In this document: positions 53,332-62,762 of the stretch, one piece after another
Layout: every line of letters begins with the position of its first letter
Position numbering within the stretch: the first letter of the stretch is position 1
Source of the DNA: Pseudomonas hamedanensis
Lineage (GTDB): Bacteria > Pseudomonadota > Gammaproteobacteria > Pseudomonadales > Pseudomonadaceae
Reading direction: 5' to 3'
Length of the DNA: 64,000 nt
Assembly (NCBI RefSeq): GCF_014268595.2
Contig: NZ_CP077091.1
Span: forward strand, 4,756,001 to 4,820,000
The notes under the pieces: model-generated
Database searches by the model: none
Told to the model about the DNA's origin: nothing
Seen by the model: the letters and a program-made list of their open reading frames with translations, nothing else
Translations under genes and position numbers: made by a program

Positions 53332-54402
53332 TTAGTTCGAGCGATCCGCGTAGTTCTGATCAATCCACTGCTGATACGCGCCGCTCTTGACGTGGGCAAC
53401 CCATTCAGTGTTATTCAGATACCACTCAACAGTCTTGCGAATGCCCGTCTCGAAGGTTTCTTCCGGCGTCCACCCCAGCTCACGCTGGATCTTGCTCGCG
53501 TCGATTGCATAACGCACATCATGACCTGGACGATCCTGAACATAAGTAATCAAGCTGGCATGCGGACGGTGCGCGGAATCTGGACGCAACTCATCGAGCA
53601 ACGCACACAGTGTGTGTACCACTTCGATGTTCTGCTTCTCGTTGTGGCCGCCAATGTTGTAAGTCTCACCAATGACGCCTTCGGTGACCACTTTGTACAG
53701 CGCACGAGCGTGATCTTCGACATACAACCAGTCACGAACCTGGTTACCTTTGCCATACACCGGCAGCGGTTTGCCTTCCAGCGCATTAAGAATGATCAGC
53801 GGGATCAATTTTTCCGGGAAATGGCACGGGCCATAGTTGTTCGAGCAGTTGGTAACCAGCGTCGGCAGGCCATAAGTGCGCGCCCAGGCACGAACCAAGT
53901 GGTCGGAACTGGCTTTGCTGGCTGAATATGGCGAGCTTGGCTGATACGGCGTGGTTTCGGTGAAGAGGTCTTCCGGACCTTCGAGGTCTCCGTAAACTTC
54001 GTCAGTCGAAATGTGGTGAAAGCGGAAATTGGCTTTACGCGCGTCGTCCAGCGCAGCCCAGTAATGGCGAGCAGCTTCGAGCAGTGTGTAAGTGCCAATG
54101 ATGTTGGTCTGGATGAACTCGGACGGGCCTGAGATAGAGCGATCTACGTGAGATTCTGCGGCCAGGTGCATGATTGCATCCGGTTGGTGTTCACGCAGGA
54201 CACGGTCAATCTGATCACGATCACAGATATCGACGCGCTCGAAAGCGTAACGCGAATTCTGGCTGACCTCTGCCAGGGACTCCAGATTGCCAGCGTACGT
54301 TAGCTTATCGACGTTAACGACAGCATCGGAAGTGTTAGAGATGATGTGACGGATCACTGCCGAGCCAATAAAGCCGGCGCCGCCGGTAACTAGAATTTTC
54401 AC
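53332..54402 (-). CDS. rmlB: dTDP-glucose 4,6-dehydratase RmlB
   Basis: A 356-residue dehydratase. It has the cofactor loop [16 protein letters not shown] (residues 5-20), the catalytic [10 protein letters not shown] (Thr-Asp-Glu) and [16 protein letters not shown] (Tyr-xxx-Lys), and the sugar-binding [18 protein letters not shown]. It converts dTDP-glucose to dTDP-4-keto-6-deoxyglucose. It starts with GTG at 54402. It is the first gene of the O-polysaccharide locus, so the main promoter should lie in 54403-54625. Confidence 0.96.
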   Translation of the reverse strand: MKILVTGGAGFIGSAVIRHIISNTSDAVVNVDKLTYAGNLESLAEVSQNSRYAFERVDICDRDQIDRVLREHQPDAIMHLAAESHVDRSISGPSEFIQTNIIGTYTLLEAARHYWAALDDARKANFRFHHISTDEVYGDLEGPEDLFTETTPYQPSSPYSASKASSDHLVRAWARTYGLPTLVTNCSNNYGPCHFPEKLIPLIILNALEGKPLPVYGKGNQVRDWLYVEDHARALYKVVTEGVIGETYNIGGHNEKQNIEVVHTLCALLDELRPDSAHRPHASLITYVQDRPGHDVRYAIDASKIQRELGWTPEETFETGIRKTVEWYLNNTEWVAHVKSGAYQQWIDQNYADRSN

Positions 54403-54542
54403 GCGAAACGATACCCTTGAGCTGCGGACAGCGCTGCCGTTGAGCGCCGTCTAATCCATGAATGCAGACGCCACTCGCTGTTGGCATCCGTCAGAGTCAG
54501 TCTGAATCGACATGCACCAAGGCACAATCGAACAAGGGCTGC

Positions 54543-54548
54543 ATTTTA
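54543..54548 (-). promoter_or_regulatory. Possible -10 box of the O-polysaccharide operon
   Basis: The minus strand reads TAAAAT in an A+T-rich island between rmlB and lapA. No good -35 box is seen at 17-18 bases, and the leader to rmlB would be about 135 nt. I found no JUMPstart/ops-type element in this gap. Confidence 0.3.
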
Positions 54549-54625
54549 CAGCTTAATGATCGTTTTACTATTGGATAAAGACAGGCTGATGCGCAATTTC
54601 GACAGATGCCCTGCACCTGTCGTTT

Positions 54626-54865
54626 TCAGACCAGTCGCTTGCGCGCCGCTCTGGACGAGCGTCCCAGAAACCAGCCTAGCAGCGGCCCAATCAACATGCC
54701 GATAAGCAACGCCAACACCACGACCAGTGACACTGGCAACTGCGGCCCGGAAAAACCCAGAAACAAAAGCGCGACCGATTGCTGGTTCTCCAGCACGAAC
54801 GCCAGGACAACCAGAACCATTAGTAGAAGAAATACGCCAAGCAGTATGCGTTTCAAGTTACGCAT
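54626..54865 (-). CDS. lapA: LapA domain membrane protein (DUF1049)
   Basis: A 79-residue protein with two helices: ILLGVFLLLMVLVVLAFVLENQQSVALLF and LPVSLVVVLALLIGMLIGPLLGWFL, followed by the short charged end GRSSRAARKRLV. It is the LapA domain, here in the short form. In E. coli LapA works with LapB to control LpxC and LPS assembly; its position next to ihfB and the O-antigen locus is usual for Pseudomonas. The ATG at 54865 lies 30 bases after ihfB, so the two are co-transcribed. Confidence 0.85.
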   Translation of the reverse strand: MRNLKRILLGVFLLLMVLVVLAFVLENQQSVALLFLGFSGPQLPVSLVVVLALLIGMLIGPLLGWFLGRSSRAARKRLV

Positions 54866-54895
54866 TCAGGTCTCCCTGGATTTGAATAGCGAAGA

Positions 54896-55192
54896 TCACG
54901 CGCCCTCCTCCTCTTCTTCGTTCACCCGGTCGCGCAATTCCTTGCCCGGCTTGAAATGCGGAACGAATTTACCGTCCAGACTGACCGACTGGCCGGTCTT
55001 GGGATTGCGGCCGACACGTGGCGCGCGGTAGTGCAGGGAGAAGCTGCCAAATCCACGGATCTCGATGCGATCACCGGTGGCGAGGCACTGAGACATTTGT
55101 TCAAGCATGGTCTTGATGGCCAACTCCACATCCTTGGATGAGAGTAGCCCTTGATGGGTGACAATTCGTTCGATCAACTCCGACTTCGTCAT
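54896..55192 (-). CDS. ihfB: Integration host factor subunit beta
   Basis: A 98-residue DNA-bending protein of the HU/IHF family. It starts [20 protein letters not shown]. The conserved arm is [26 protein letters not shown], with the intercalating proline in RNPKTG, and the core continues as [17 protein letters not shown]. With IHF-alpha it makes sharp bends at specific sites and supports sigma-54 promoters, such as the one in front of the ethanolamine permease. This is the border gene of O-antigen loci in pseudomonads (also called himD). Confidence 0.96.
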   Translation of the reverse strand: MTKSELIERIVTHQGLLSSKDVELAIKTMLEQMSQCLATGDRIEIRGFGSFSLHYRAPRVGRNPKTGQSVSLDGKFVPHFKPGKELRDRVNEEEEEGA

Positions 55193-55346
55193 ATTTTTCC
55201 CTTCTTTTTCAAGCAGCTAGATCAGCGCTTGAAAGGTTTTAGCATGCCCGGAAGATTTTGAACAGCCCAGGGATTGACTTATCTTTGCCAGCGTCAAAAC
55301 GCCCATTTTCAGGGCATCAAATCGATGCCGGGCGGCAGTCACGCAC

Positions 55347-55625
55347 TTAACGACAGATCACCAACATGGTCCTGGTCAGGTAACCTGCCGGGTTGAACCC
55401 AAACGGATATTCATCTTCATCCTTGGCATCGTCTGACCGCGTGACGACCTTGTAGCCCGCCCCCTTGCACTCCTTCGCAGCGCGCTTGTGGCACTTCTCC
55501 CAGCCAGAACCCAGCCCGGAGCAGTCGACCTCGATACCGCTTACACCACGCACGGCATGGGTCTTTGCACTGGTCGTGCAACCCGCCAATGCCAATATCG
55601 CTGCAACGACAATCAACTTGTTCAT
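55347..55625 (-). CDS. Small lipoprotein of unknown function
   Basis: A 92-residue protein. The signal peptide MNKLIVVAAILALAGCTTS has lipobox LAGC (Cys16). The mature part has five cysteines (VDCSGLGSGWEKCHKRAAKECKGAGY and VICR at the end), likely two disulfides. The block VDCSGLGSGWEKCHKRAAKEC resembles small Pseudomonas and Burkholderia lipoproteins of unknown role. It is probably monocistronic between rpsA and ihfB, with 154 bases to ihfB. Confidence 0.82.
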   Translation of the reverse strand: MNKLIVVAAILALAGCTTSAKTHAVRGVSGIEVDCSGLGSGWEKCHKRAAKECKGAGYKVVTRSDDAKDEDEYPFGFNPAGYLTRTMLVICR

Positions 55626-55771
55626 CCACTTCCTTATGCCAGGTCAAGCCCGACGCTTACACGCTTAGACGAAGCTTAGTCGCGAATAGGCGATTGATCC
55701 GATTAAAGAAACAGACCCGCAAGCGAAGCGATTGGTTTCACGGCCAAGCCGTATTGCCAAATCACAGGCAC

Positions 55772-55800
55772 AAAAAAGGGCGACCGAAGTCGCCCTTTTT
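55772..55800 (-). terminator. Bidirectional terminator after rpsA
   Basis: A perfect 7-bp stem GGGCGAC / GTCGCCC with tetraloop CGAA is flanked by A runs on one side and T runs on the other, so it can stop transcription on either strand. It lies 16 bases past the rpsA stop. Confidence 0.92.
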
Positions 55801-55816
55801 CATGATCAAGCAGAAC

Positions 55817-57502
55817 TTAGTTCTGTTTGGCCATTGCTTGACGCAGCAGTGCCGCCATGGTGGTGTCAGCTGCTTCGCCTTCCGGAGCTGCTTTCAGGCT
55901 CTGGATAGCTTCTTTCTCTTCAGCATCATCTTTCGACTTGATCGAGAGCTGAATTACGCGGCTCTTGCGATCAACGCTGATGATCTTGGCTTCAACTTCC
56001 TGGCCTTCTTTCAGAACGTTGCGCGCGTCTTCAACGCGGTCACGGCTGATTTCGGAGGCTTTCAGGGTAGCTTCGATGTCGTCGGCCAGAACGATGATGG
56101 CGCCTTTGGCGTCAACTTCTTTCACGGTACCGGTCACGATAGCGCCCTTGTCGTTAACCGAGACGTACTCGGAGAACGGATCGCTTTCCAGTTGCTTGAT
56201 GCCCAGGGAGATGCGCTCGCGCTCTGGGTCAACCGACAGGATGACCGTGTCCAGCTCGTCGCCCTTCTTGAAACGACGTACGGCTTCTTCGCCCACTTCG
56301 TTCCAGGAGATGTCGGACAGGTGAACCAGACCGTCGATGCCGCCGTCCAGACCAATGAAGATACCGAAATCGGTGATCGACTTGATGGTGCCGGAGATCT
56401 TGTCGCCCTTGTTGAACTGGCCAGAGAAGTCTTCCCATGGGTTCGACTTGCACTGCTTGATGCCCAGGGAGATACGACGACGCTCTTCGTCGATGTCCAG
56501 AACCATGACTTCCACTTCGTCGCCGACTTGTACGACTTTCGAAGGGTGGATGTTCTTGTTGGTCCAGTCCATTTCCGAAACGTGTACCAGACCTTCAACG
56601 CCTTCTTCCAGCTCAGCGAAGCAGCCGTAGTCGGTCAGGTTGGTAACGCGAGCGGTTACGCGAGTGCCTTCTGGGTAACGGGCTTTGATAGCAACCCATG
56701 GATCTTCGCCCAGTTGCTTCAGGCCCAGGGAAACACGGTTGCGTTCGCGATCGTATTTCAGAACCTTGACGTCGATTTCGTCACCAACGTTAACGATCTC
56801 GGAAGGATGCTTGATGCGCTTCCAGGCCATGTCGGTGATGTGCAGCAGGCCGTCCACGCCACCCAGATCGACGAATGCGCCGTAATCGGTGAGGTTTTTG
56901 ACGATACCTTTGACTTGCTGGCCTTCCTGCAGGGATTCCAGCAGAGCTTCACGCTCGGCGGAGTTCTCGGCTTCGAGGACGCTGCGACGGGAAACGACAA
57001 CGTTGTTGCGCTTCTGGTCCAGCTTGATGACCTTGAATTCCAGCTCTTTGCCTTCCAGATGCGTGGTGTCGCGCACTGGACGGACGTCAACCAGGGAACC
57101 TGGCAGGAACGCACGGATGCCGTTAACGTCGACAGTGAAGCCGCCTTTAACCTTACCGTTGATAACGCCCTTGACCACTTCCTCGGCTGCGAAGGCTGCT
57201 TCCAGAACGATCCAGCATTCAGCGCGCTTGGCTTTTTCACGGGACAGCTTGGTTTCGCCAAAGCCGTCTTCAACCGAATCCAGAGCAACGTGAACTTCAT
57301 CACCAACGTTGATGTTCAGTTCGCCAGCATCGTTGTAGAACTGCTCAAGCGGGATGAGTGCTTCAGACTTCAGACCAGCGTGAACGGTTACCCAGCGAGC
57401 CTGGTAATCGATATCAACGATAACACCGGTGATGATGGAGCCTGCCTGAAGGTTCAGGGTTTTCAGGCTTTCTTCAAAGAGTTCCGCAAAGCTTTCGCTC
57501 AT
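55817..57502 (-). CDS. rpsA: 30S ribosomal protein S1
   Basis: A 561-residue protein of six S1 (OB-fold) domains. The first two (about 20-170) bind the ribosome and the other four bind mRNA (repeated motifs such as [27 protein letters not shown] and [27 protein letters not shown]). S1 helps unfold mRNA at initiation. The ATG at 57502 ([13 protein letters not shown]) follows AGGAATTAAA; an in-frame start 15 codons upstream is part of the leader. Its upstream leader has two hairpins that may be used for autoregulation by S1. A very long antisense frame on the other strand is only a shadow of its codon bias. Confidence 0.97.
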   Translation of the reverse strand: MSESFAELFEESLKTLNLQAGSIITGVIVDIDYQARWVTVHAGLKSEALIPLEQFYNDAGELNINVGDEVHVALDSVEDGFGETKLSREKAKRAECWIVLEAAFAAEEVVKGVINGKVKGGFTVDVNGIRAFLPGSLVDVRPVRDTTHLEGKELEFKVIKLDQKRNNVVVSRRSVLEAENSAEREALLESLQEGQQVKGIVKNLTDYGAFVDLGGVDGLLHITDMAWKRIKHPSEIVNVGDEIDVKVLKYDRERNRVSLGLKQLGEDPWVAIKARYPEGTRVTARVTNLTDYGCFAELEEGVEGLVHVSEMDWTNKNIHPSKVVQVGDEVEVMVLDIDEERRRISLGIKQCKSNPWEDFSGQFNKGDKISGTIKSITDFGIFIGLDGGIDGLVHLSDISWNEVGEEAVRRFKKGDELDTVILSVDPERERISLGIKQLESDPFSEYVSVNDKGAIVTGTVKEVDAKGAIIVLADDIEATLKASEISRDRVEDARNVLKEGQEVEAKIISVDRKSRVIQLSIKSKDDAEEKEAIQSLKAAPEGEAADTTMAALLRQAMAKQN

Positions 57503-57515
57503 TTTAATTCCTGTA

Positions 57516-57561
57516 GATGAGGGCGAAGTAAACGCCCATCTCCACACCCCAGACGGTGTGG
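57516..57561 (-). promoter_or_regulatory. Structured leader of rpsA
   Basis: Before the rpsA start the minus strand folds into a 7-bp hairpin CCACACC / GGTGTGG (57561-57542). A second hairpin, GATGGGCG / CGCCC-TCATC, has a 7-nt loop and one bulge (57540-57516) and stops 6 bases before AGGA. Stacked hairpins ahead of rpsA are known to mediate autoregulation by S1 in enterobacteria; the same role here is inference. Confidence 0.5.
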
Positions 57562-57621
57562 GTTAGTTTCATTTAAAAGAAGCACCGCAGGACTATGACT
57601 GGTCCCCTGCGACCCTCTTGG

Positions 57622-58311
57622 TCACCCGGCGATATCGCGAATGGCGATCTCGCTCATGATGCGTTCAAGCACCTGATCGATGGAAAGCTCCGTGGAATCC
57701 AGCTGAATCGCGTCGGCCGCCGGCTTGAGCGGGGCTACTGCGCGCTGGGTGTCACGCTCATCGCGTGCACGGATCTCATCTAGCAGACTCGACAGACTAA
57801 CACCCTCGACTTTGCCCTTCAACTGCAAATATCGACGGCGCGCCCGCTCCTCGGCACTGGCGGTGAGGAAAATCTTCAGCGGTGCATCCGGAAAAACCAC
57901 CGTACCCATGTCACGGCCATCGGCGACCAGGCCCGGCGCTTCCTGAAACGCACGCTGGCGCTGCAGCAGTGCCTCGCGCACGGCAGGCAGCGCAGCCACT
58001 TGCGAAGCGCCGGAGCCAACGCTCTCGGTGCGGATGACATCGCTGACTTCGTCGCCTTCCAGAATGATCCGCTGCAACTGACCTTCGGTCGCCGCAATGA
58101 ACTGAACATCCAGATGAGCGGCAAGCTTCTTCAGCAGTTCTTCATTGGTCAGGTCGACACCATGGTTGTGCGCCGCGAACGCCAGCAGGCGATAAAGCGC
58201 ACCGGAATCCAGCAGATTCCAGCCCAGACGTTTGGCCAGAATCCCGGCAACCGTGCCTTTGCCAGAGCCGCTTGGCCCGTCGATGGTGATGACCGGTGCA
58301 ATGTTTTTCAC
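57622..58311 (-). CDS. cmk: Cytidylate kinase
   Basis: A 229-residue kinase. The P-loop is [34 protein letters not shown] (residues 8-41), the CMP site ... [21 protein letters not shown], and the lid [26 protein letters not shown]. It phosphorylates CMP and dCMP. It begins with GTG at 58311, which overlaps the TGA of the tyrA-aroA gene (GTGA). The frame is open much further upstream through the preceding gene, but only the GTG gives the family N-terminus. It sits between aroA and rpsA, an arrangement shared by most gammaproteobacteria. Confidence 0.95.
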   Translation of the reverse strand: MKNIAPVITIDGPSGSGKGTVAGILAKRLGWNLLDSGALYRLLAFAAHNHGVDLTNEELLKKLAAHLDVQFIAATEGQLQRIILEGDEVSDVIRTESVGSGASQVAALPAVREALLQRQRAFQEAPGLVADGRDMGTVVFPDAPLKIFLTASAEERARRRYLQLKGKVEGVSLSSLLDEIRARDERDTQRAVAPLKPAADAIQLDSTELSIDQVLERIMSEIAIRDIAG

Positions 58312-60551
58312 GACTGAGCCTCTTGTGCCACACGAATACCGACCTGCCCGCACAGCGCGAGGAAGTTGGGGAACGAGGTCGCGACGTTGGCGCAATCGTG
58401 AATGCGGATCGGTGCAGTCGCGCGCAACGAGGCAACACTGAAGGCCATCGCGATACGGTGGTCGCCATGACCATGCACTTCGCCGCCACCGATCTGGCCG
58501 CCGTCGATGATGATGCCGTCCGGGGTCGGCTCGCACTTGACGCCCAGCGCCAGCAAACCGTCCGCCATGACCTGAATCCGATCCGATTCCTTGACCCGCA
58601 GCTCTTCGGCCCCGGTCAGCACGGTGCGGCCTTCAGCGCATGCAGCCGCGACGAACAGTACCGGGAATTCATCGATCGCCAGCGGAACCAGCTCCTCGGG
58701 AATTTCGATACCTTTGAGTTTAGCTGCCCGCACGCGCAAGTCAGCCACTGGCTCGCCACCGACTTCGCGCTGGTTCTCCAGAGTGATATCGGCACCCATC
58801 AGACGCAGGATGTCGATCACGCCGGTACGGGTCGGATTGATGCCGACGTGCTCAAGCACCAGCTCCGAGCCTTCGGCAATCGACGCCGCCACCAGGAAAA
58901 ACGCCGAAGACGAGATATCCCCCGGCACCTCGATATGAGTCGCGGTGAGCTTGCCGCCGGATTCGACCGAGGCCGTGGCACCGTCGACGCTGACCGGATA
59001 GCCGAAGCCACGCAGCATGCGCTCGGTGTGGTCACGGGTCGGTGCCGGCTCGGTCACGGTGGTCTTGCCTTCGGCGTACAGACCGGCGAGCAACAGGCAG
59101 GATTTCACCTGGGCGCTGGCCATCGGCATGGTGTAAGTCAGGCCCTTGAGCTTGTTCCCGCCGCGGATAGTCATCGGCGGACGACCTTCAGCGGCGGTTT
59201 CGATCACCGCGCCCATCTCGCGCAATGGATTGGCCACGCGATTCATTGGACGCTTGGACAGCGATGCGTCGCCGGTCAGAGTGCTGTCAAAGTTCTGCGC
59301 CGCCAGCAGGCCGGACAGCAGACGCATCGAGGTGCCGGAGTTGCCCAGGTAGATCGGGCCCGGCGCAGGTTTCAGGCCGTGCAGGCCGACACCGTGAATG
59401 GTCACGCGGCCGTGGTGCGGGCCTTCGATGACCACGCCCATGTCGCGAAACGCCTGCAAGGTCGCCAGGGCATCTTCGCCCTCGAGGAAGCCTTCGACTT
59501 CGGTGACGCCTTCGGCCAGCGAGCCGAGCATGATCGAACGGTGGGAAATCGATTTGTCACCCGGTACGCGAATCCGACCGGACAGGCGGCCACCAGGTTG
59601 AGCCAGGAAGATCAGATCGTTGGAATTCATAGCGTCCACATAGGCCCTGCGGGCCAGGATTTTACTGAAATGCTCGCGGGCAACCCGGGCGCGCGTGAAA
59701 ACGCCCAACAATTGGTGCCCATCCCCTGCATCGACCGCGTCGCGCAAGGCGTCGAGGTCGCTGCGAAATGTATCGAGTGTGCGCAAAACAGCCTCGCGGT
59801 TGGCGAGGAAGATGTCGTGCCACATCACCGGGTCGCTTCCGGCGATTCTTGTGAAATCGCGGAAACCACCGGCAGCGTAACGGAAGATCTCCAGATTTTC
59901 ATTGCGCTTGGCCAATGAATCGACCAGACCGAAGGCCAGCAGGTGCGGCAGATGACTGGTCGCGGCCAGCACTTCGTCGTGACGCTCGACCTGCATATGC
60001 TCGACATCGGCGCCCAATTCGCGCCACAGCCGATCAACCACTGCCAGCGCGACGGGATCGGTCTGCTCAAGCGGCGTAAGGATCACTTTGTGGCGACGGA
60101 ACAGTTCGGCATTCGAGGCTTCCACCCCGCTCTGCTCGGAACCGGCAATCGGGTGCCCCGGCACGAAGCGCGCCGGCATGCCGCCGAACGCTTCGGTCGC
60201 AGCGCGCACCACATTGCCTTTGGCGCTACCGACATCCGTAAGGATCGCTTGTCCCAGATCCATCACAGCCAAACGCGCGAGCAGTTTTTCCATGGCCAGA
60301 ATCGGCACCGCCAGCTGAATCACATCAGCACCCACACAGGCCAGTGCCAGGTCATCTTCGCAACGATCGACCACACCCAGCTCGACCGCAAGCTTGCGCG
60401 ATTGCGGGTCGAGATCGACCCCGACCACTTCGCGGCACACGCCACTTTCGCGCAAGCCTTTGGCAAACGAACCACCGATCAAGCCCAGACCGACCACCAC
60501 CAGGCGACCGATCATAGGTGCAGCAGGTTGCAGTGCAGTGACATCAACCAC
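58308..60551 (-). CDS. tyrA-aroA: Fused prephenate dehydrogenase / EPSP synthase
   Basis: A 747-residue bifunctional protein. Residues about 14-300 are prephenate (or arogenate) dehydrogenase with the NAD loop [15 protein letters not shown] (20-34), [16 protein letters not shown] and the His of SHLPHLLAF. Residues about 308-747 are 3-phosphoshikimate 1-carboxyvinyltransferase: [12 protein letters not shown] (331-342), [14 protein letters not shown] and [15 protein letters not shown]. The two activities lie on separate steps of tyrosine and chorismate synthesis. The fusion is usual in Pseudomonas. The start may be GTG at 60551, overlapping hisC by 8 bases, or ATG at 60515. An internal ATG at the AroA border (MNSNDL, codon 308) could allow separate translation, but there is no evidence for it. 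Confidence 0.95.
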   Translation of the reverse strand: MVDVTALQPAAPMIGRLVVVGLGLIGGSFAKGLRESGVCREVVGVDLDPQSRKLAVELGVVDRCEDDLALACVGADVIQLAVPILAMEKLLARLAVMDLGQAILTDVGSAKGNVVRAATEAFGGMPARFVPGHPIAGSEQSGVEASNAELFRRHKVILTPLEQTDPVALAVVDRLWRELGADVEHMQVERHDEVLAATSHLPHLLAFGLVDSLAKRNENLEIFRYAAGGFRDFTRIAGSDPVMWHDIFLANREAVLRTLDTFRSDLDALRDAVDAGDGHQLLGVFTRARVAREHFSKILARRAYVDAMNSNDLIFLAQPGGRLSGRIRVPGDKSISHRSIMLGSLAEGVTEVEGFLEGEDALATLQAFRDMGVVIEGPHHGRVTIHGVGLHGLKPAPGPIYLGNSGTSMRLLSGLLAAQNFDSTLTGDASLSKRPMNRVANPLREMGAVIETAAEGRPPMTIRGGNKLKGLTYTMPMASAQVKSCLLLAGLYAEGKTTVTEPAPTRDHTERMLRGFGYPVSVDGATASVESGGKLTATHIEVPGDISSSAFFLVAASIAEGSELVLEHVGINPTRTGVIDILRLMGADITLENQREVGGEPVADLRVRAAKLKGIEIPEELVPLAIDEFPVLFVAAACAEGRTVLTGAEELRVKESDRIQVMADGLLALGVKCEPTPDGIIIDGGQIGGGEVHGHGDHRIAMAFSVASLRATAPIRIHDCANVATSFPNFLALCGQVGIRVAQEAQS

Positions 60552-61656
60552 GAGCCAGAACCTTGCGCAGTGCCTCGAGGAAACGGCTGTTTTCCGCCGG
60601 CAGTCCGATGGTCACGCGCAGGTGGTTCGGCATGCCGTAGTTAGCGACCGGGCGCACGATCACGCCTTCGCGCAACAAGCCCTGAAAAACCGGAGCGGCT
60701 TCTTGACCAAGATCGACGCAAATGAAGTTGCCCTTGGACTCGATCCAACCAAGACCCAGCTCACGGAAACCGGCCTGCAACTGCTGCATGCCAGACTCGT
60801 TGAGCTGACGGCTCTGCGCCAGATACTCACCGTCTTTCAACGCCGCGCAAGCCGCCGCAAGGGCCAGACTGTTGACGTTGAACGGCTGGCGAACGCGGTT
60901 CAGCACATCGGCGACCACTGGCGTCGACAAGCCATAACCGACACGCAGCGCGGCCAGGCCATAAGCCTTGGAGAACGTTCGCGACACCAGCAGGTTCGGG
61001 TAAGCGGCGAGGAAATCCAGACCGTCAGGCAGATCGCTGCCTTCGGCGTACTCGATGTAGGCCTCGTCCAGCACCACCAAGACATGCTCGGGAACGTCCT
61101 GCAGGAACTCGTCCAGTGCCTCAGCACCGAACCAGGTGCCGGTCGGGTTGTTGGGGTTGGCGATGAACACCACACGGGTATTGGCATCGATGGCCGCCAG
61201 CATCGCCGGCAGGTCATGCCCCCAGTTTTTGGCTGGAACCACTTTGGCTTGTGCGCCGACCGCTTGAGTCGCAATCGGATACACCGCGAAGGCGTGTTCG
61301 CTGAACACCGCATTCAGGCCCGGCGCCAGGTAGGCGCGGGCGACCAGCTCAAGAATGTCATTGGAGCCATTGCCCAGCGTGACCTGATTCAGCTCGACCC
61401 GGCACTGCTCGGCCAGCAGCGATTTCAGGGCAAAACCGTTGCCGTCCGGATAACGCGTCAGCTCGGCCAGTTCTTCACGGATCGCCGCCAGCGCTTTCGG
61501 GCTGGCGCCCAGCGGGTTTTCGTTGCTCGCCAGTTTGACGATTTTCGCCGGATCCAGGTCCAGCTCACGCGCCAGTTCGTCCACAGGCTTGCCCGGAACG
61601 TACGGCGACAGTTGTTGCACGCCCGGCTGTGCCAGAGCGAGGAAGTTGCCACTCAT
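60544..61656 (-). CDS. hisC: Histidinol-phosphate aminotransferase (HisC2 type)
   Basis: A 370-residue fold-type I PLP enzyme. It has KLASNENPLGASPKALAAI, NPNNPTGTWF, the Asp of VLDEAYIEYAEG, the PLP-lysine block SRTFSKAYGLAALRVGYGL and the final RVTIGLPAENSRFLEAL. In pseudomonads a second HisC lies in the aromatic operon and can act on imidazole-acetol phosphate and on aromatic keto acids. Its place between pheA and tyrA supports a part in phenylalanine and tyrosine synthesis. The ATG at 61656 follows the pheA stop by 11 bases. Confidence 0.94.
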   Translation of the reverse strand: MSGNFLALAQPGVQQLSPYVPGKPVDELARELDLDPAKIVKLASNENPLGASPKALAAIREELAELTRYPDGNGFALKSLLAEQCRVELNQVTLGNGSNDILELVARAYLAPGLNAVFSEHAFAVYPIATQAVGAQAKVVPAKNWGHDLPAMLAAIDANTRVVFIANPNNPTGTWFGAEALDEFLQDVPEHVLVVLDEAYIEYAEGSDLPDGLDFLAAYPNLLVSRTFSKAYGLAALRVGYGLSTPVVADVLNRVRQPFNVNSLALAAACAALKDGEYLAQSRQLNESGMQQLQAGFRELGLGWIESKGNFICVDLGQEAAPVFQGLLREGVIVRPVANYGMPNHLRVTIGLPAENSRFLEALRKVLARG

Positions 61657-61667
61657 TTGCTAGCCCC

Positions 61668-62762
61668 TTAGAGAACTGCTTTCGGGTAGGAACCCAGCAC
61701 CTTGAGTGCTACTGCTTCCTGACTGATCTTTTCCAGCACACCTTTGATCAACGGATCACGGTGGTGGCCGACGAAGTCGATGAAGAACACGTAAGTCCAT
61801 TTGCCGCTGCGCGACGGACGGGTTTCGATGCGGGTCAGGTCGATGCCATTGTCATGGAACGGCACCAGCAGCTCGTGGAGCGCGCCGGGCTTGTTGCTCA
61901 TCGAGACGATGATCGAAGTCTTGTCGTCGCCGGTCGGCGGCACTTCCTGATTACCGATCATCAAAAAACGTGTTGAGTTATCCGGGCGATCCTCGATTTT
62001 CTCGGCCAGACGGGTCAGGCCATACAGGCCCGCCGCCATGTCGCCGGCGATCGCCGCCGAGTTCCACTCACCCTTCACCCGCTTGGCCGCTTCAGCGTTG
62101 CTCGACACCGCGACGCGTTCGACATTCGGATAATGCGCGTCCAGCCACTTGCGGCACTGGGCCAGCGACTGCGCGTGGGAATAGATGCGGCTGATGCTGT
62201 CGGTCTTGGTATTTTCCCCGACCAGCAGATGATGGTGGATACGCAGTTCGACTTCGCCACAGATCACCATGTCGTGCTCGAGGAAGCTGTCGAGGGTGTG
62301 GTTGACCGCACCTTCGGTGGAGTTTTCCACCGGCACCACGCCAAAATTCACCGCACCGGCCGCCACTTCGCGGAACACTTCGTCGATCGCCGCCATAGGC
62401 TTGCTGATCACGGCATGACCGAAATGCTTCATCGCCGCCGCTTGGGTGAAAGTGCCCTCAGGGCCGAGATAGGCCACTTTCAGTGGCTGCTCCAGCGCCA
62501 GGCACGAGGACATGATTTCGCGGAACAAGCGCGCCATTTCTTCGTTGCCCAGCGGCCCCTGATTGCGCTCCATCACTCGCTTGAGCACCTGAGCTTCGCG
62601 CTCGGGACGATAGAACACCGGCACTTCGCCTTCGGCCAGCGAGGCCATCTTTACTCGCGCGACTTCCTGGGCGCAACGCGCACGCTCACTGATCAGCTCC
62701 AGGACTTTAGTGTCCAGAGCGTCGATGCGAACGCGCAGTGCCTTGAGTTCTTGCTCGGACAT
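61668..62762 (-). CDS. pheA: Chorismate mutase / prephenate dehydratase (P-protein)
   Basis: A 364-residue bifunctional enzyme. The chorismate mutase domain is residues about 1-90 (LKALRVRIDALDTKVLELISERARCAQEVARVK). The prephenate dehydratase domain is about 95-270 (YLGPEGTFTQAAAMKHFG, VVPVENSTEGAVNHTLDSF, and DNSTRFLMIG near 258-267). The C-terminal ACT domain is about 280-360, with GALHELLVPF and RIETRPSRSGKWTYVFFIDF, which binds phenylalanine for feedback control. The ATG at 62762 shares its A with the serC stop (TGATG), so the two are coupled. Confidence 0.96.
   Translation of the reverse strand: MSEQELKALRVRIDALDTKVLELISERARCAQEVARVKMASLAEGEVPVFYRPEREAQVLKRVMERNQGPLGNEEMARLFREIMSSCLALEQPLKVAYLGPEGTFTQAAAMKHFGHAVISKPMAAIDEVFREVAAGAVNFGVVPVENSTEGAVNHTLDSFLEHDMVICGEVELRIHHHLLVGENTKTDSISRIYSHAQSLAQCRKWLDAHYPNVERVAVSSNAEAAKRVKGEWNSAAIAGDMAAGLYGLTRLAEKIEDRPDNSTRFLMIGNQEVPPTGDDKTSIIVSMSNKPGALHELLVPFHDNGIDLTRIETRPSRSGKWTYVFFIDFVGHHRDPLIKGVLEKISQEAVALKVLGSYPKAVL

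Noticed and set aside
28922..54402. A Wzx/Wzy-type O-antigen system
   Set aside because: No flippase, polymerase or chain-length regulator (Wzz) gene is present; the multi-helix proteins in the locus are Wzm, WbpL, an acyltransferase and WbpM.
55565..57520. 651-codon open frame on the plus strand opposite rpsA
   Set aside because: It is the mirror of rpsA codon bias; the minus strand encodes a complete six-domain S1 protein.
58296..59918. 540-codon plus-strand frame opposite tyrA-aroA
   Set aside because: A shadow of high-GC codon use; the minus-strand gene has all catalytic motifs.
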